A DNA stretch of 64,000 bases, from contig JADLZL010008185.1 of the NCBI GenBank assembly GCA_015844335.1, positions 1,984,001 through 2,048,000 on the forward strand. The letters are read 5' to 3'. Positions 24,248 through 36,292 of the stretch are shown in pieces. Under the pieces are notes generated by a model, which ran no database searches, was not told the DNA's origin, and saw only the letters and a list, made by a program, of their open reading frames with translations. Position numbers and translations under genes: made by a program. This DNA is from Chrysopogon serrulatus (taxonomy: Eukaryota > Streptophyta > Magnoliopsida > Poales > Poaceae). Position 1 is the stretch's first letter, and each line of letters starts with the position of its first letter.

Positions 24248-27200
24248 TTAGGCGGGCACAGTAGTGATCTTCTTTTTGACGTATGTTCCTTGGTCATGAT
24301 CTTGACGTAACCATGGAGTGTCCTCAGCATTTATCAGGATGTTCGGATCTTTGGTCACATTGAAAGGCGTGATTCGGTCATCCCTTTCATAATCTTCTGA
24401 AATATCTGACTTGTCCTCAATTCCCACAATGTTTCTTTTTCCTGAGAGAACTATATGGCGTTTTGGCTCATTCGTTGATTTATTGTCATTTTTCCCTCTC
24501 TTCTGTTTTGTAGACATATCTTTCACATAGAACACCTGATTCACATCAGCAGCAAGGACAAATGGTTCACCTTTGTAACCAACATTGTTGAGGTCCACTG
24601 TTGTCATTCCATAGTCTTTGTCAACTGTTACCCCGCCTCCGGTAATCTTCACCCATTGGCACCGGAACAAAGGGACTTTAAAATTAGGTGCGTAGTCTAG
24701 TTTTCAAATCTCCTCTATACGGCCATAATATGTTTGTCTGTTTCCATTCGGGTCTGTGGCGTCTACGCGAACCCCACTGTTTTGGTTCGTGCTTTTTTTT
24801 ATCTTGGCCTAGGGTGTAAAATGTATTTCCATTTATCTCATACCCTTTGTATGTGAGGATGTGTCATGATGGTTGCCTAGCCAACAAATACAGTTGCTCA
24901 TCAATCTGGTCATTACCCTGACATTCTTTTCGTAACCAATCACTGAAAGTGTCCATGTGCTGACGCATGAGCCAAGCTTCATTTTTCTCTGAGAACTGGG
25001 ATCGTAGAAAGTCCTTGTGTTTCGTGACATACGGCTCCACCATGGATGAGTTTTGAAGAACTGTGTAGTGCGCTTTATTGAAATAATCGTCCCCGTACCG
25101 ATGTATGTTTTCTTTCCTAGTGTTCCCTTTCCACTCAGTCTCCCCTCGTGTCGCGATTCGGGAACACCAATTGGGTCAAGTTCGGGGAATGAATTCAACA
25201 CGTAACTCAATGACCTCCTCTCGTCCCCATAGCCCTCTGCGATGCTTCCCTTCGGCCGAGCACGCCGGGTGAACATATTTCTTCAGGACTCCCATAAACC
25301 TCTCGAAGGGAAACATATTATGTAGGAACACGGGACCAAAAATATTGATCTCCTTGACCGGATGAACTAGGAGGTGTGTCATGATATCAAAGAAGGATGG
25401 AGGGAACACTAACTCAAAGGCGACAAGACATTGAACCACATCATTCGTAGAGCAGCTAGTTCCAAAGTGGATTGATTGCCTTCGAGAAATTGCATTGAGG
25501 AATGCACATAGCTTTACGGTGGCGGGGACGTACATGTGGAGGTAGAATTCCTCTTAATGCAACTGGAAGCAATTGCGTCATAAGCACATGGCAGTCATGC
25601 GACTTTAAGTTCAGAAATTTCTTATCAGGCACATTTATTATACCTTTTATATTAGAGGAGAATCCAGATGGGACCTTGATGCTGCTTAAGCATTCAAACA
25701 TGATTTCTTTCTCTTCATTGCTAAGAGTGTAGCTAGCAGGTCTTAAATATTGGCGTCCATCATCTGTCTTCTCTGGATGCAGGTTGTCTCGTTCTTCCAT
25801 GCACTGCAAGTCTTGTCGTGCTTCAAGTGAATCCTTAGGCTTCCCATACACACCCATGAATCCTAGAAGGTTCACACAAAGATTCTTTGTCAGGTGCATG
25901 ACGTCGATCGCATTCCGGACCTCTAGGACTTGCCAATAGGGTAGCTCCCAAAATATTGACTTCTTCTTCCACATGGGTGCATGACCCGCTGCATCTTTTA
26001 GAACTAGTTGGCTGCCCTGTCCCTTACCAAAAACTACTTTCACATCCTTAACCATCTCAAATACATCTTCTCTAGTTCTGTTACGAGGTTTGCATCGGTG
26101 GTCTGCCTTACCTTTAAAATGCTTGCCTTTCTTTCTAACTGGGTGATTCATAGAAAGAAATCAACGATACCCAAGGTACATGACCTTTCTGCATTTTTTT
26201 TCAAATATATACTATCAAGGTCATCAAAACAGTGTGTGAATGCATTATATCTCTTGTTTGTCTGCCCTGAAAGATTACTTAGAGCAGGCCAATCATTAAT
26301 TGTCACAAACAACAGTGCTCGCAGGTCGAAGTGTTCCTGTTTGTACTCATCCCACACACGAACACCTGTTTCGCTCCATAAAAGTAGGAGTTCTTCAATT
26401 AATGGCCTTAGATAGACATCAATGTCATTGCCCGGTTGTCTCGGGCCTTGGATGAGCACTGGCATCATAATGAACTTTCGCTTCATGCATAACCATGGAG
26501 GAAGGCTGTAGATATATAGTGTAACAGGCCAAGTGCTATGACTACTGCTCTGCTCACCAAAAGGATTTATACCGTCTGTACTTAAAGCGAACCTTAAGTT
26601 TCTTGCGTCTTTTGCAAACTCTGGAAATTCCTTGTCTATTGCTCTCCACTGGGACCCATCAGCAGGGTGTCTCAACATGTTGTCTACCTTACGGTCTTCT
26701 TTGTGCCACCGCAACAACTTTGCATGGTCCTTGTTTCTAAAATGATGTTTCAGACGTGGTATTATAGGAGCATACCACATAACCTTTACAGGGATTTTCT
26801 TCCTGGGACGTTCTTCCCCCTCAACATCGCCAGGGTCATCTCGCCTGATCTTATACTGTGATGCTTTACATACGGGGCATTCATCTAAATTCTCGTAGTC
26901 CTTGCCACGGTACAGGATGCAGTCGTTAAGACATGCATGTATCTTCTGGATTTCTAATCCCAAAGGACAGACGACCTGTTTTGCTTCGTACGTAGTGGCG
27001 GACAATTCATTAGGCTTCGGAAGCATCTTTTTTTGGATCTTCAGTAATTGCCCAAACGTCTTATTGGATACACCATTCTGTGCCTTCCATTTTAATAACT
27101 CCAGTGTTGTACCCAATTTTTTTTGCCTATCTTGGACGGATGGGTATAGTAATTTCTTGTGATCTTCTAGCATGCGGTCAAACTTTGCCTTCTCTTTTTC

Positions 27201-27629
27201 ACTTTCACAATCTTTCTGTGCATCACGAATGACATCACCAAGAGCATCATCTTCAGCAGGTGTGCCTTCTGCACCTCTCTCTTCTTTAGTTTCTCCCATT
27301 GCTGTATCATCGAAGTCACCGTATTGAGCAATAATGTCGTCAGGCTCCAATTGTTCTTATTCTTCTTCACATTCTTCCATCATTATCCCGGTTTCTCCAT
27401 GCTTGGTCCAACAAATATAGTTTGGCATGAAACCCGACTTCAACAAATGTGAGTGAATACTTCTAGAGCTAGAATATTCCTTTAAATTCTGACACAGGGC
27501 ACATGGGCAACATATGAATCCATCCCGCTTGTTTTTCTTGGCCACTCTTAAGAAATAATGCACACCATCAATGAATTCTTTGGAGCGGCGATCGGCATTA
27601 TATATCCAATGACGTGTCATTTTCTGCAT
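24248..27629 (-). pseudogene. TNP2-type CACTA transposase, decayed
   Basis: Domain order on the minus strand: Transpos_assoc (IYNADRRSKEFIDGVHYF, 27629-27400), TNP2/Transposase_21 core (about 27330-26150, with LSTDGINPFGEQSSSHSTWP and PPWLCMKRKF), the conserved segment with ILWELPYW-like sequence, DUF4218 (VFLHNMFPFERFMGVLKKY, about 25300) and DUF4216 (VDLNNVGYKGEPFVLA, about 24570). In the family this protein binds the ends and cuts the element out. Breaks: TAA at 27357-27359; a frameshift in an A run near 26196; TGA at 26161-26163 where the family has Arg; further frame changes near 25530, 25260-25200 and in DUF4216. It cannot make active transposase, but the length and domain order are near complete. 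Confidence 0.9.
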
Positions 27630-28250
27630 TGCAAATTAAAGTATTATAAGTTTCTAATTTTTTATACAGAAATGAAAGTAACAAATAACCTAAAATTCTC
27701 TATTTCTAATTTTTCTAAACAAGCAAAATTAAAAAACACCAAAGTTCTCTATTTCTCTAACTAATCATGAAATGTGGTAGACATACTAGTTATAATTAAC
27801 TAATTAACCCGGTCATAAATTGCAAATTAAAGTATTATAAGTTTCTAATTTTTTATACAGAAATAAAAGTAACAAATAACCTAAAATTCTCTATTTCTAA
27901 TTTTTCTAAACAAGCAAAATTAAAAAACACTAAAGTTCTCTATTTCTCTAACTAATCATGAAATATGGTAGGCATACTAGTTATAATTAACTAATTAACC
28001 CAGTCACAAATTGCAAATTAAAGTATTATAAGTTTCTAATTTTTTATACAGAAATAAAAGTAACAAATAACCTAAAATTCTCTATTTCTATTTTTTCTAA
28101 ACAAGCAAAATTAAAAAAACACCAAAGTCCTCTATTTTTGTAACTAATCATGAAATGTGATATGCATACTAGTTATAATTAACTAATTAACCCGGTCACA
28201 AATTGCAAATTAAAGTATTATAAGTTTTTAATTTTTTCCTAAACTAATTA
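27630..28250. repeat. 191-bp AT-rich tandem repeat, 3.2 copies
   Basis: tgcaaattaaagtattataag starts at 27630, 27821, 28012 and 28204, giving periods of 191, 191 and 192 bp. The array starts directly upstream of the transposase ATG on the minus strand, in its leader or a leader intron. Confidence 0.92.
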
Positions 28251-28654
28251 AAATAAAAAACCCTAATATATAACACCACATATATAAAGAAGTGATTGTA
28301 GTTACTATCATTCAAATAAAAAGTTAATTTTTAGAGAACTAATTGTAGTTACAATCATTCAAATATTCAAACGATGAAGTGATTGGAGTTTAAAATAGTG
28401 TAGAAATAAAAAAATAAAAAACCACATATATAACACCACAAAATGACAAAAGCTGCTGCTAAAACTTGAGAAGATGAAGCTAGTGACCTCTAAACAAGTC
28501 GATGACGGCGTAGAAGTGACGAAATAAATCAATAGCCGGAGATGTGAGCAAAAATCAAGCAAGAACACATGAAGAATATGAAGAACAAAGAAGAGTGAGC
28601 TCGGGCGGCTCGGCCAGGGGAGAAAGAAGAATTTAAATATGGGGGAAGGATTTA
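28251..28654. other. CACTA leader region, no gene recognised
   Basis: AT-rich sequence between the 191-bp repeats and the terminal repeat block. A possible untranslated exon or promoter for the minus-strand transposase. No reliable motif. Confidence 0.4.
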
Positions 28655-28973
28655 ATCCCGGTCCCTAACACCAACCGGGACTAAAGGCCTATCTTTAGTC
28701 CCGGCTGGTGTCACAGACCGGGACAAAAAATTTAGTTCCGGTTGGTGTTACCAACCGGGACTAAAGATTAGCCTTTCGTCCCGGTTGGTAACACCAACCG
28801 GGACTAAAAGTCCCCACCGCACATGCCTGACACCATAGCCGTTGGGCAGGGGGCTTTTAGTCCCGGTTGGTGTTACCAACCGGGACTAAAGGCCTTTTTA
28901 GTCCCGGGCGCATGTTTTGCCGGAGCTATTATTCATTTTGGCCAAGTGACCAAAGGCCTTCCCTGTAGTAGTG
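28655..28973 (-). repeat. Terminal and subterminal repeats of the first CACTA element
   Basis: Several near-perfect fold-backs of TTTAGTCCCGGTTGG-GTGTTA-CCAACCGGGACTAAA type end at the terminal CACTACTACAGGG (28973-28961). These repeats are the usual transposase/TnpA binding sites and can also form stable RNA hairpins if transcribed. Confidence 0.9.
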
Positions 28974-28996
28974 CCACCCTCAGAGGCTTCAAGCTC

Positions 28997-31900
28997 CACT
29001 ATGCCAGAAAAAGCTAATTAGTGACCCCTCCACTAGTGACTCAGAACTGAAACGTGTCACTAGCTAACATATTTACTAGTGACGCGGGTGAATGAAATGT
29101 GCCACTGATTAGTTGTTGCCCTTGCTCTAGGAACAAGACGCGTCACTAATAAAAATATATCAGTGACTCTTGCAAAGAAAGCGCGTCACCAATAACACCT
29201 GTGACGCGTATTATCTAGGCCACACATATGTGGCCGTAGTAGTGACTCTTGTCAAAAAAACGCGTCACTGGTAAGAAAAGTGACGCGTTTTATCTAGCGT
29301 CACTGATAAAAAGATATATCAGTGACTCTTTCCGGCAAAATGCGTCACTGATAATAAAAGTAGAGCTTGATAGCATCTAGGATGTATTTGGGCCGGAAAC
29401 TTGGTCGACCCAAGTTAGCATGTACTACATGCATCCCTCCTCGGACCCCGAAAATATTATGTACTGATGAAAAAGCAAAACAAAAAAACTACTAAACCAA
29501 CGCAGCCCCACACTTCGACCGAACCTCCCGGCCACCTCCATTTCCTTTTCACCCGCACCACATCAGGCTGCGAGTGGTCACTGCCATCGCCCTAGGTCCA
29601 CCTCTCACTACCCCAGATTATTTCTTTCCCCACGGCGAGGACTAACCCCCTCGGCTAGGAGCCTCCCGTCATGGACACTCCGTCTCTTCCCTCATGTTTA
29701 CGCTCAACCGAGGGAGAAAAAAGCCTCCATTGTCAGGGACACTATATGGGCCCACGTGTAAGTGAGGGGTGCCAAAAAGATGGACGCGAACAGAAGGCGA
29801 CGGGCGGGTGAGGTAAAAAATTTTGGGACGTTATCCTATCAGCTGACCCACCCGACTCTTGTAATATGACATTTTGTAACATTTTAGCGCAGCATTAATA
29901 TTTATGCCCATTCAAAAAATTTGTATCACCTCGACCAATGATTACATTATAAGTGCTGTATTTATTCATGGCCGAGCCAGTATGACGATCATTGCAGAAT
30001 TCATATGCGTGGCGAGAATATAAGTGTTCTGATATTACCTCGTGAATCAGCTGTGTTAATTAACAAAAAAATAATGAGAGGTGTTTATTATGAGCGAGTA
30101 TATATGTGAGAACAAAGAGAAATTGATTATGGGTTGAGAACAGGTTTGCATGTAACAATGGCCAAATATTTGGACACGACTTAGACAAGATAATACTAAA
30201 AGTGTACGTGATTGATGAATATACACATGATGGGCCAACATCATCAACAGGCCATCTACAATTCATCTCACGTAGAGTTGAGCCTGATATACATATATAC
30301 TATGTATACGGAATACACGGCCATATAAATGTGATTGCATTTACTAGTCAATTATGTACATGTATGATGACCGCCTGGCAGTTAGACGAGCGTGCGTGCC
30401 ATCTCTCCGATCCATTCCATCAAGGATTCATGAAAAGGATAAGCTCAGACAGAAATACTGGCCTCATCAGCTTACCCGGTCATCTCCCATCAGCTTTCAG
30501 GAGAAGCCCTCCCCCTCCTCTCCCCATCCCCACATTTCTTCTCTCTTTTCTCTCCTCTCTCTCTCGGCAGACAGTGGTGAGCGCAGCCCAGCGTAGGCCA
30601 GGACGTCGCCGCCGCACGTCCTGGGATCCAGTGAGATGAGGTCCTCTCTCTCATGGTTTCTCCCTTCCCTTTCTCTCTCTCACGGCTTCTCCCTTTCCTT
30701 CCCCTTAGGCCCATGGCAGGTAGGGTTGCCATTGCTGTCGCATCCCTAAGATCCAACAAGGTGAACTCCTCCTCCCCGTGCAGATCCATGGCATGGCGGA
30801 GGCGCGGCGCTGCACGAACCCCTACTCCCCGCGCAGATCCATGGTGCGGCACTGCACGAGCCCCTCCTCCCCACGCAGACCTTTTTATTAGTTTGTCCCA
30901 GTGCTGCTGCCGTCTCCCTTCTGGAACCTTCGAATTAAATATCAACTTAGAAGCTGGTAAGTTCCTAATGTACTTTTCTATATAAGACTCAAATTTTCTT
31001 TGCTAATATGAGGGTTGCATAAGCACTTCCAATTTCTATCATGCCCTTTCAAGTTCTATCATCTCGCCCACTTGATGCTTAGGCAACAAGCTGCTTGTTT
31101 AATCTATTTGCTAAGAACCCTGTGTTTGCCCGTGATACAAGGCATCTTTGGTTTGAAGCTGATTTAAGTCATCTATTTCTATATACATATTTGCTATTAT
31201 TCAATGTAGACTCCAAGCCATCCATCCTGGCTGTATATATGCACCTGACATGTTGGTATTTCTTTGCTTGCAGCTCATATCCCACAAGATACAAATAGAG
31301 ATACTACCAGACATAAGAAAATGGCATGGTAAAATTAACTTGGATCATATTGTTTTTTCTGGATATTATTGCATGAATATGTCAGTATGGTGTATTAAAT
31401 ATTATCGATTGTTTCACAAGATTAACGTGGTGTACCGGATAGTCAGGATTAATGGATACCTGTGTGTACTATACCTTAGTGTACTACGACTTCCTTTGGT
31501 CATGTCTATTTCTCCATGTTGTTCCCAATATGACAAAATATCATTACGCAACAAATTTTTGTTCTGGACATGTGTGGTACCGCTGTAATTATCTTAGCCC
31601 AAGTTATTTCAAAATAAGAGTGTCGGTCTGTCAAAAGATTAATGATAGTTGAATATATTTATCTATGAATTTGGTCATGTTAAAGAAATTCGATAGTTGC
31701 TTGTCTTTTGGTGCACGCTGCATCTGATAGATCTTGCCATCTCACTAGGATTGTGGACTGCATCTTAGGCAAGCCATCAATTTTGCTACTGCTACTTCAT
31801 TTAGCATTCAGGATAGAAACAATGCCGAAGTGACACGTGTCTCATTATAGTGTGCAACTACTAACTCATAGGTGATATTCAAAACTATGCAGGTGGTCGT

Positions 31901-33825
31901 CAGAAACTGTAAGCCTTTCAAATCAACTACTTATTTGAGTGTGTACAACAAGCTAATAAAAAGGTCGGCTGCAACAGCTACTTATTGAAAGATTTGAGTT
32001 CTATAACTTCTAAATAACGAATACAGTACACAAGAAATCATTTTCTACAAGTGAAAGTCAGTTCTGTATCCTAGAATTTAACATAGTGTCCAGCCAGCAA
32101 TTGAGTATTTTTGCTCTTTGGTGTGCAGTAATTCAGTTTGGACAGACCTGTCCTAGCGAGGCTACTGTGGATCCGCTGCCTGGCTCAGTTCATGCCAGCT
32201 TGAAGGAGGTGATGTGCTCCTGGACAGTCAATGCCTACTTACCTTTGTCTATGTTTGCAGATTTCCTAGACTGAATATTTAATTTTGCAAGCTGCTAGTA
32301 ATAGTAATTGGCAAAAAGTTTCATGTGTAAGTAGGCTTATTTGTGGTACTGTTTATTTTTGCCTAGAAATATCATGCACTGTTGATTGTTGTAGCAGGTA
32401 TCGTACTGCTGCATGAACTGCTCCTGGACAGTGTATTGGATCTTTAACATTACATTTGACTACCAATGCAATAGGATACTTCTCACATAAGCTACTAAGA
32501 TATATTGCTAAAAAGGATGAACTAACAGTTATCTTACAATAGCTTCACTTCATTTCTATCAAATGTTAATATTGCTCTATGCTCTCGAATCTGAACCTGT
32601 AATTTGTTATCTTACCAGAGCTTTACTTCATTTCTAGCAAATGTTAATTTGCTCTATGCTCTGGAATCTGAACCTGTAACTTATCTGAAGTCTGAAGTTT
32701 ACTGAACCTGTAATTGCTTACTGCTGTGAACAGATTGCTTACCTGTCTTTCTATTGTTAGATCTATTTATGTTCAACAGCTACTTATTTTCTTGTATGCT
32801 GTTTTGTTCATTTGCATGTTGCAGCAATCAAGGAGGAAAGCATGGAACGTGATAGCTACAGATTTTTATCCTATACTGATTCAATTAAGAGTAGGTCATT
32901 CCTTAACTCTGTATTTTGACTCAAGAACTTTTACTATTATGAAACAGCTGCCATTAGATATGCTTGTAAGTTATCGTATGCTGGCTCTTCAGACTATAAA
33001 TTTTTTTGCACCAAAAACAGTAGCTTATAGATGATATGTAGCACTGGGAATCCATACCAGATTAATGAAATAAAAAATAATAAACATGATTAGATTCAAT
33101 GAGATGGAACAATTAGAAAAGAAGCTTGATTGCTGTTTCATTTGGTAGGAGCTTTGAGTGTTTGACTGAAGTGTTAAGTCTTTCTTCCTCTGCACTTCTT
33201 TGCAGTTAACTTGATTTCTTTGGTTGTTTATACGGTTGCAGGCAGTGGGTGCAGAGTAGGATGAAGGCATTACAAGCTAAGATGATGCGCTTTGATGAAA
33301 AGAGTGGTAACAATAAATAGATAACTAAGATCTATTATGTGTAAATAGATAACTAAGTTTGTAAAGAATAGATTGTTGATGTGTGTGTGTTTGTGTATAT
33401 GGTGGAACATGCCTAATGTGCATATATATAAGATCATTGTATATATATAGGATCATTGTGGTTTTTTTTTGTTTTCTGAAATAGTTATTAGTGACGCATC
33501 TTGGCTAGACACGTCGCTGAGAAAGTTTTATCAGTGACGCATCTTGGCTGGACACGGCGCGTATAAGTGTTATCAATGACGCGTCTTGGCTGGACATGTC
33601 ACTGAGAAAGTGTTATCAGTGACGCGTCTTGGCTGGACACATTACTGTTCAATGGTTATCAATGATGCGTATTGGATTCACGCGTTACTGTTCAAGGGTT
33701 ATTAATGACACATTTTTACGCGTCACTGATGTGCAGTTATCACAGACGCAAGAATAGTGATGCGTCTTTTATGCGTCACTAATGACCATCTGGACGCGTC
33801 ACTGATTAGCTTTTCTGGCATAGTG
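28997..33825. mobile_element. Non-autonomous CACTA element with GTGACGCG subterminal repeats
   Basis: The left end is CACTATGCCAGAAAAAGC and the right end, complemented, CACTATGCCAGAAAAGC. Both continue as GCTAAT(T/C)AGTGAC. Repeats of the type agtgacgcgtc flank the interior on both sides (28997-29350, 33484-33825). The flanks are CTC on the left and ATC on the right, so the 3-bp duplication carries one difference. No transposase is seen inside. Length is 4829 bp. Confidence 0.88.
29351..33483 (+). other. Interior of the second CACTA element, exon-like fragments but no recognised gene
   Basis: Includes a GC/CT-rich block at 30490-30950 resembling an untranslated first exon, followed by AT-rich intron-like sequence with scattered exon-like pieces bordered by tgcag and gta. 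The last one, after gttgcag (33240), reads QWVQSRMKALQAKMMRFDEK and ends at TAG 33318-33320; it is basic and helix-forming. These pieces could be the remains of a transposon gene or captured host exons. I recognise no domain. Confidence 0.4.
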
Positions 33826-34316
33826 ATCTTCAATTGCCGGCCAAAGGAGGACCCGCAGCTGTCGAACGACGAGTGGGAGGTTCTCAAGACGCGAATGAAG
33901 TGGAAGTTCCTGCATGCCGTCCTGGGCGCCGCCGTGTTCGGCGTCCTCACCTTCGGCGACGCCGGCGTGCAGAGGTGCCTAGTCCCATGGGAGTCACGCC
34001 ATTGGAAGGATCTCCTCGCCCACCTGCCTTTGGCGGTCGGGTTCTTGGCCAGCTTTGTGTTCCTGATCTGGCCCTCCACCTGGAATGGCATCGGTGAAGC
34101 TGGCGGCGCTTTGGGCGACAACACGGAAGAAAAAGAAACCAGTAGTCGCCAAAAAGAGCATACGACGAGCATGACGACGACGATGACTGCGGGCAAGAAG
34201 AACCTGTTGTTTGACAAGACGATGGAGACGCTGGCGAACCTATCGAAGCTGCTGCTGACTGGTAAAAGATCTTGAACCGGTAAAAGCAGCCACACACATA
34301 ATGTGTCAAAAAGTAA

Positions 34317-35515
34317 CTATACCATACCAAGCAATACTATTAGGAACATGTGAATCGTATCCGGCTCAACAATAGTAGAACATTTTAGAATGGCAACCAG
34401 GAAGGATAATATGGTCGTTGATGTTTGCGCAACTTGAATGTAATCCAATCCTGATCCTACGATTGGGAGGGAGGAGGTGAAGAAGTAATCGTGAAGGAAA
34501 GCCAACTGCATCTCAATAGTTCTGAATGCCCTCTTGTTTGTAGCCGCCATCTCTTCTTCCTATTCCTAGGTCGGCCAACACAAAACGGTGCACTATGTCA
34601 TTTCCTTCTTCCATGCAGTGAAACCCATAGTAGCGCCTTGCTAAAAGCCGGCACAAACTATAGGAGTGGCAAATGTCCCTGTCCCTACTCGTTGGCAGGT
34701 CACCACACTGGTGGAACAAATCTTTGAGAGTGACCCATTCCCCATCGTTCCCCCTGTACAAAATGATATCTGCAACACAATCCAACTGCAAATCATCAGC
34801 AACAAAGAATGGTGAGATTGACGACGATGACTTGCTGGACTCCCACTTCATGAAGTCAGCAAATGCTTTGGTCTGGCAATCCAAGGTAGATTCTGATGTA
34901 TGATCAAGATCAAACAGAATGATAAACAAGATGCCAAAATATATACCCATATGCCCAACTAGTAGCAGTCGTCTTGGCCAGCCGTTCGAATTCGAACCGA
35001 GAGTTCGAGCCCATTCCAAATCTACACAACCAAGGAATAGTAGCCACATGAGAAAATTGTAACGATCTCGTGGACGGTCACGGAGAGAATAGGCTCTCAT
35101 GTTGGTGACAAGTGGTACTCCCATTCGAACTGCTTGAACACTGAAGTAAAACATGCGGCCAACGCCGAACACGAGCCAAGGGGTCGATTCATCGACATGG
35201 GAGGTGGAGGACACAACAGCATGGGCAGCGTAAAAAGTGAGAGGAGCGGGAAGATAGTAGGCCGCCATTGCACCGTACTGCACGAGCCAGTGCCCGTAGC
35301 AATGCCGCTTTCCCACCAGGACACGCTGAAGCTAGTAGAGGCCAACCCATACCCACAACAGGGCCATGAGCTTGGCTTTGAGGCTCAGCGTCACCACACG
35401 GCCCAACGAGCACTAGTGTGGAGGAGATGGCAGCGATGGAGACCGTAGTGACAACCCCATTCTCTCTCAAGGCTCGCCGCATCGTCGTGAACACATACGG
35501 GCATGGACGCTGCAC
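34317..35515 (-). pseudogene. DUF4220 membrane-protein gene, decayed and C-terminally truncated
   Basis: On the minus strand: an N-terminal hydrophobic segment (TTVSIAAISSTLVLVG), then a frame change and an in-frame TAG in the next hydrophobic stretch. A long open part follows (35316-34540) with several membrane helices and DUF4220-typical segments (GEWVTLKDLFHQCG, LARRYYGFHCMEEG). A further frameshift near 34535 leads to KRAFRTIEMQLAFLHDYFF, a DUF4220 hallmark. The sequence stops near 34317 without the C-terminal DUF594 found in the gene at 44836-50340. DUF4220 proteins are grass-expanded multi-pass membrane proteins of unknown biochemical role. The truncation lies about 40 bp from the truncated end of the DMP remnant, so one rearrangement may have removed both ends. 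Confidence 0.75.
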
Positions 35516-36292
35516 CCTGCAGGAGTGAAGGTATGCAGCAGGGAGCTACGATTTGGGAGGATCTGGGAGGCACAGATCGAGCACAGGACAGCAAGAATTG
35601 GTTGGGAGGAAGGAGTTGCTTTGCTTGGGTCGCTAGCTGCACGCTTGCGTGTTTACTCTTCTTTAATCTTTAGCGCACATTTCTAACCACACAAGAACAG
35701 ACTGCTGGTTTTCTTCATCTCTAAGCATACGTTTGTGTGGTTGGCACCACGTTCTTCTGGACGTGCTTTGCCTACACTCGCTATCTGTCACAACTATATA
35801 GGTGGACTCTCTCGACAGTCAATGCCCGCTCCGTCACTGTCGAGTGGTTAGAGACCGAGCCAGGGAAGCCTTCAAACCGGTAACAATCATGTGGTGGCGG
35901 ATCCAGGACAAAAAATACCTATGGCGATTTTTTTTTCTGAAAGGAGGACAAAAGCTTTGCCGTAGATTTTATTAGACGATATAAAAGAAAAAAAAAACTT
36001 TGGACCACTAGCTAGTTTTCTTTGGGAAGCGATTTTATAGGATATAGAAGAAAATAGCATGGAAAAATAACGCTATACATATATATATCCATAAACCATG
36101 TCACAATCTCATTATTGGAGTTCTTAAACTATAAAAGATGGAACCAAATTGCATATTCCAGCGATTGAACACTAATTATGTCGTGGAGGAATTGCTGAAC
36201 TACAGGCCAATCAAATTAGCAGTAAGGTTCAATCAATTTCACTTACCTTTTCTCTTTTCTCCCCTTTGTGTTGCGGCTGCATCTGCATCAGA
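35516..36292. other. Intergenic, no gene recognised
   Basis: Includes the likely 5' flank of the decayed DUF4220 gene. A short ggtggcggatccagga stretch (35892-35907) resembles hAT-type ends but has no partner. Confidence 0.5.

Larger units (their letters stand above)
1..28973 (-). mobile_element. CACTA (En/Spm) transposon, right end at 28973, left end outside window
   Basis: The right terminus reads CACTACTACAGGGAAGGCC on the minus strand, followed inward by fold-back units of TTTAGTCCCGGTTGG paired with its complement (28655-28900), the usual architecture of grass CACTA ends. Inside are two same-strand genes: a TNP2-type transposase remnant (24248-27629) and a TNP1-like/Ulp1 remnant (1-3915). 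They are separated by an LTR retrotransposon nest (5837-23420 including the duplicated AAGAA). The base after the terminus begins a DMP exon, so the expected 3-bp duplication is CCA. No CACTA left end or DMP 5' half appears next to the internal repeats at 23460-23640, so I favour one element running past position 1. Two head-to-tail elements are the alternative. Both genes carry nonsense and frameshift changes, so the element is non-autonomous. Confidence 0.75.
28974..34275 (+). pseudogene. DMP (DUF679) tandem-gene copy, shattered by two CACTA insertions
   Basis: The 23 bp at 28974-28996 (ccaccctcagaggcttcaag...) match codons ATPRGFKL of the intact gene at 38714. After the CACTA element 28997-33825 the reading resumes at 33826 with FNCRPKEDPQLSNDEW and runs to 34275. 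It contains the second half of DUF679 domain 1 (LLHAVLG-like helix, GDAGVQRCLVPWESRHW, LPLAVGFLASFVF), the linker, and the start of domain 2 (KKNLLFDKTMETLANLSKL) before truncation at about 34264. It lacks a PRD tripeptide after KWK and the N-terminal half, which should lie left of the window. The linker and second-domain start show that it derives from the same fused two-domain gene. Confidence 0.9.

Noticed and set aside
28655..28900. microRNA precursor hairpins
   Set aside because: The fold-backs are CACTA subterminal repeats present in many copies; no evidence for a specific miRNA gene.
30202..30985. Frames of 110-151 codons in the second CACTA element
   Set aside because: Overlapping frames on both strands in CT-rich, low-complexity sequence; no domain.
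33757..33825. Apparent N-terminus of a 172-codon DMP protein
   Set aside because: These codons are CACTA subterminal repeats; the DMP part starts at 33826, so this is not a real start.
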